Of a stretch of DNA of 8,005 nucleotides, positions 6,308 through 8,005 are shown one piece after another. Source of the stretch: Synechococcaceae cyanobacterium RL_1_2 (GTDB lineage Bacteria > Cyanobacteriota > Cyanobacteriia > Cyanobacteriales > JAAUPO01); NCBI GenBank assembly GCA_012033095.1, contig JAAUPO010000076.1:1-8005 (forward strand). The letters are read 5' to 3'. The position numbers were made by a program, and so were the translations under genes. A model generated the notes under the pieces. The model worked only from the letters and a program-made list of their open reading frames with translations, was not told the DNA's origin and did not search any database. Each line of letters starts with the position of its first letter. The stretch's first letter is position 1.

Positions 6308-7109
6308 ATGAATTTAGTTTATGTATTACTAGGCTTAGGCTTTAGCATTAGTTACATTCTTTCCTGTATTAAGGTGATCAATGAGGGGAACGAAGCCTTA
6401 GTAGAACGGTTAGGACAGTTTGACCGCAAACTAGAGCCCGGTCTCAATTTTGTGGTTCCTTTCGTGGAAAAAATCGTGGTCGAAGAAACCATTCGGGAAA
6501 AAAGTTTTAAATATTGATCCCCAAAATGCCATCAGCAAAGATAATGTTTCTCTTCAGATCGATGCGGTTATTTATTGGCAAATAGTAGATCTCGAAAGTA
6601 CATTTTATAACGTTGAAAATATTAAGCAAGCGATCGAAAACTTGGTGTTAACGGCTTTACGTTCCTCGATCGGAAGTTTGCCCCTAGAGGAAACCTATTC
6701 TTCCCGCAAAGATATTAACCAAAAACTATTGAATGAACTCGATGAAGCCACCGGCAGTTGGGGGGTCAAAATTTTAAGGGTCGAAGTGCGAGATATTAAA
6801 CCCGTTCCCACCGTGATGGAATCCCTAGAACAGGAGCGGGCCGCAGAAAGTAAAAAGCGGGCAGCACTATTAGAAGCCCAGGGTACGGTGGAGGCCATTA
6901 GTATGATTTCCGACGTACTCAAAGATAAACCCAATGCGGAAAGTGTACTGCAGTTTTTAGTGGCCCGTCGCTACGTTGAAGCTAATGAAAAACTAGGGGG
7001 TAGCGCGAATTCTAAGGTGGTATTTATGGATCCTAAAGCCATTAATGAAGCCATGGCAGAGTTAATTAAAACCAGAGCTAAACCTGGCGAAGGCCCAGAG
7101 GAAATTTAA
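6308..7109 (+). pseudogene. SPFH/Band 7 stomatin-like (paraslipin-type) protein, one frame break
   Basis: Two frames make one protein. The first (MNLVYVLLGLGFSISYILSC...) has the N-terminal membrane anchor (residues 2-21) and the start of the SPFH domain (VINEGNEALVERLGQFDRKL, PGLNFVVPFVEKIV). The second continues NIDPQNAISKDNVSLQIDAV, IYWQI, LRSSIGSLPLEETYSSR, WGVKILRVEVRDIKP and a helical RAAESKKRAALLEAQGTVEA segment, ending near KVVFMDPKAI. The join is six A at 6498-6503; with five, the sequence reads ...ETIREKVLNIDPQN..., about 266 residues, slightly short but typical of bacterial stomatins. SPFH proteins form large membrane-anchored oligomers that organise membrane domains, often working with proteases. 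The cyanobacterial relative Slr1128 is a likely homologue. AGGTGA just upstream of ATG 6308 may serve as ribosome binding site. Family identity is certain. Confidence 0.9.
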
Positions 7110-7147
7110 TTTGATTTAACCATTAACATGGCCTGGGAAAGGTTAGG

Positions 7148-7223
7148 GCTAAAGCTGTAAGGATATTTAGACCCGGGATAATTGATTATCAAGGGGTTTA
7201 ATCTTCCTGATCCTTACTTGTAT
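7148..7223 (+). repeat. Palindromic intergenic repeat B2 (76 bp)
   Basis: Second copy of the B repeat, 72/76 identical to B1. The outer stem GTAAGGAT/ATCCTTAC is unchanged. The inner stem keeps TTAGACCC/GGGTTTAA, and the apical stem shortens to TTGA/TCAA. It lies between two convergent genes (SPFH ending 7109, small membrane protein ending 7268), where a hairpin could limit transcription from both sides; that role is inferred from position only. Confidence 0.75.
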
Positions 7224-7267
7224 AGGACTACTTGAGGACGTACCTTGATCGCTTGTCAAACATCCTC

Positions 7268-7650
7268 TTAGTCCTCGACATCCTGGGTGGCCCTACGACC
7301 TAATTCATAGATACTGCTGGAAAAAGTGCCAATGATCGCCCAACTAAGGGACCAACTACCACCTAAGGAAATTTCAATTAGCCATTGGCTCCCAAATCCC
7401 ACCAACAAAAAAGGAATAATACTTAAAATAGAGGCGTAAAAAGTATTTTGATTCGTTCTCAACTCGATCGACTCATCATATTCCTTCTGGGAAAATATAG
7501 CGATCGCTCAGCAACATTAAGCCATCCCGTCAGAGCATCAATTAACCGTTCCCTCGAAGGGGAGAAAAAAATATATAAGCTCAAAGCCCATAAAAAACCC
7601 CCAGCTATAAATGGGGCTTCCAGTCTAAAGAAAAATAAATCCCCTAACAT
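7268..7650 (-). pseudogene. Small conserved-looking membrane protein of unknown function, one frame break
   Basis: Two minus-strand frames overlap by a few bases and read as one protein of about 127 residues. The first runs from ATG 7650 (MLGDLFFFRLEAPFIAGGFL) to LNVAERSLYFP. The second continues EYDESIELRTNQNTFYASIL to RRATQDVED at 7268. The join is three C in the coding sense (7489-7491); with four, it reads ...SLYFPQKEYDESIELRTNQ.... Hydrophobic stretches at about residues 10-30, 73-92 and 97-112 suggest two or three membrane helices with a charged middle loop. The TTG codon beginning the second frame (LRTNQ) is unlikely to be a true start. I do not recognise the family and assign no function. 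It is convergent with the SPFH gene and divergent from the putative peptidase gene. Continuity of both halves is the main support for one gene. Confidence 0.65.
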
Positions 7651-7779
7651 AGGTTTTTTAAGAAAAGTGGTTAATTAGATAATTTTTAACTAATTTTAAT
7701 AAAAATTACCAGAAGCTGACTATACTATGGACTACTAAATTTATCCCATAGGATGTTTGATTAGGAACTATTTTTGTTT

Positions 7780-8005
7780 ATGTTATCCAATGTTTCTGAA
7801 CAACTGGGGCGCAGACTCTTAAAGAATTTAAGCTTTTTCGCCTTAACTTTCCTAACGATTACGTTACTAGTTGTCTCCCACCAATTATTTTTAGAGCCAG
7901 CTAACGCGATCGATCCTATTAACAAGGCAGCCAATAAAGCTACCACTTGGCAAGAAGCTTCTTTTCCCGTTGAAATTTCAAGCTACACCTCTCCCTACGC
8001 CAACG
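7780..8005 (+). CDS. Secreted protein N-terminus, probably M23 metallopeptidase (partial)
   Basis: The first 75 residues of a protein running off the window, from ATG 7780 (MLSNVSEQLGRRLLKNLSFF). A basic n-region (GRRLLKN) is followed by a hydrophobic core (FFALTFLTITLLVVSHQLFL) and a likely signal peptidase I site after EPANA, about residues 43-47. The mature part begins AIDPINKAANKATTWQEASF, then PVEISSYTSPYAN. The block ending in FPVE-x-YTSPY resembles what precedes the zinc-binding GxR...H...D core of cyanobacterial M23 (lysostaphin-type) peptidoglycan peptidases, but the catalytic residues would lie beyond base 8005. TATACT at 7721-7726, in the divergent spacer, is a possible -10 box without a convincing -35. 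Secretion is well supported; the M23 assignment is tentative. Confidence 0.6.
   Translation, partial: MLSNVSEQLGRRLLKNLSFFALTFLTITLLVVSHQLFLEPANAIDPINKAANKATTWQEASFPVEISSYTSPYAN

Noticed and set aside
6695..6934. 79-aa minus-strand open frame
   Set aside because: It is a Ser-rich antisense shadow of the SPFH gene.
7761..7946. 61-aa minus-strand open frame
   Set aside because: It is antisense to the signal-peptide-bearing gene starting at 7780, whose N-terminal features are far more convincing.
7960..7995. A further frameshift in the putative M23 gene (PVEISSY where PVENFQ-x-Y would be expected)
   Set aside because: No single-base change restores the expected residues while keeping the following YTSPY block in frame, so natural divergence is simpler.
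1..8005. CRISPR array, tRNA or rRNA gene, transposase, toxin-antitoxin or defence genes
   Set aside because: Looked for on both strands; no regularly spaced repeats, cloverleaf sequences or characteristic proteins were seen.

Overview
The window looks like chromosomal DNA from a cyanobacterium. It contains four exact HIP1 octamers (GCGATCGC at 1038, 1756, 6177 and 7500) and several one-base variants. Its coding capacity consists of families typical of cyanobacteria: an NdhD6-type Mrp antiporter cluster, a radical SAM protein that I recall being labelled 'photosystem II high light acclimation', a TIGR03943/YcgQ-like membrane protein and a stomatin-like SPFH protein. Moderate to low GC and palindromic intergenic repeats would fit a chroococcalean or related lineage, but I cannot name the genus.

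Layout. Minus strand 1-1939: the tail of an mrp (multi-subunit Na+/H+ antiporter) operon, mrpC -> mrpD/ndhD -> mrpE (cut by the window edge), with ATGA overlaps at both junctions and a good sigma-70-type promoter in front. 1940-2547: gene-poor DNA with a truncated MITE-like element (A1), a fragment of a second repeat family, and a full 76-bp hairpin repeat (B1). Minus strand 2548-4132: a radical SAM gene whose reading frame is broken twice. 4133-4839: gene-poor DNA with a complete 111-bp MITE-like element (A2) in the opposite orientation to A1, and a small palindrome. Plus strand 4840-7109: a frame-broken YcgQ-like gene, an intact Cys-rich conserved protein of 144 aa, and a frame-broken SPFH gene. 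7110-7267: the second hairpin repeat (B2) between convergent genes. Minus strand 7268-7650: a frame-broken small membrane protein of unknown role. Plus strand 7780-8005: the start of a secreted protein, probably an M23 metallopeptidase, divergent from its neighbour.

The strongest overall signal is that five of the six complete multi-part genes can be restored to continuous family-like proteins only by adding or removing one base in a short mononucleotide run. There are six such sites: A9, A6, A5, CC, C7 and CCC in the coding sense. This is the pattern expected from uncorrected long-read homopolymer errors. It could also be real decay or, for the A9 tract in mrpC, transcriptional slippage. Anyone using this annotation should treat these five as single genes rather than as the eleven separate reading frames they appear to be.

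Functionally the window mixes ion homeostasis (Mrp), a probable photosynthesis-related radical SAM enzyme, and membrane organisation (SPFH). I see no single new multi-gene system. The least explained items are the two repeat families and the small membrane protein.
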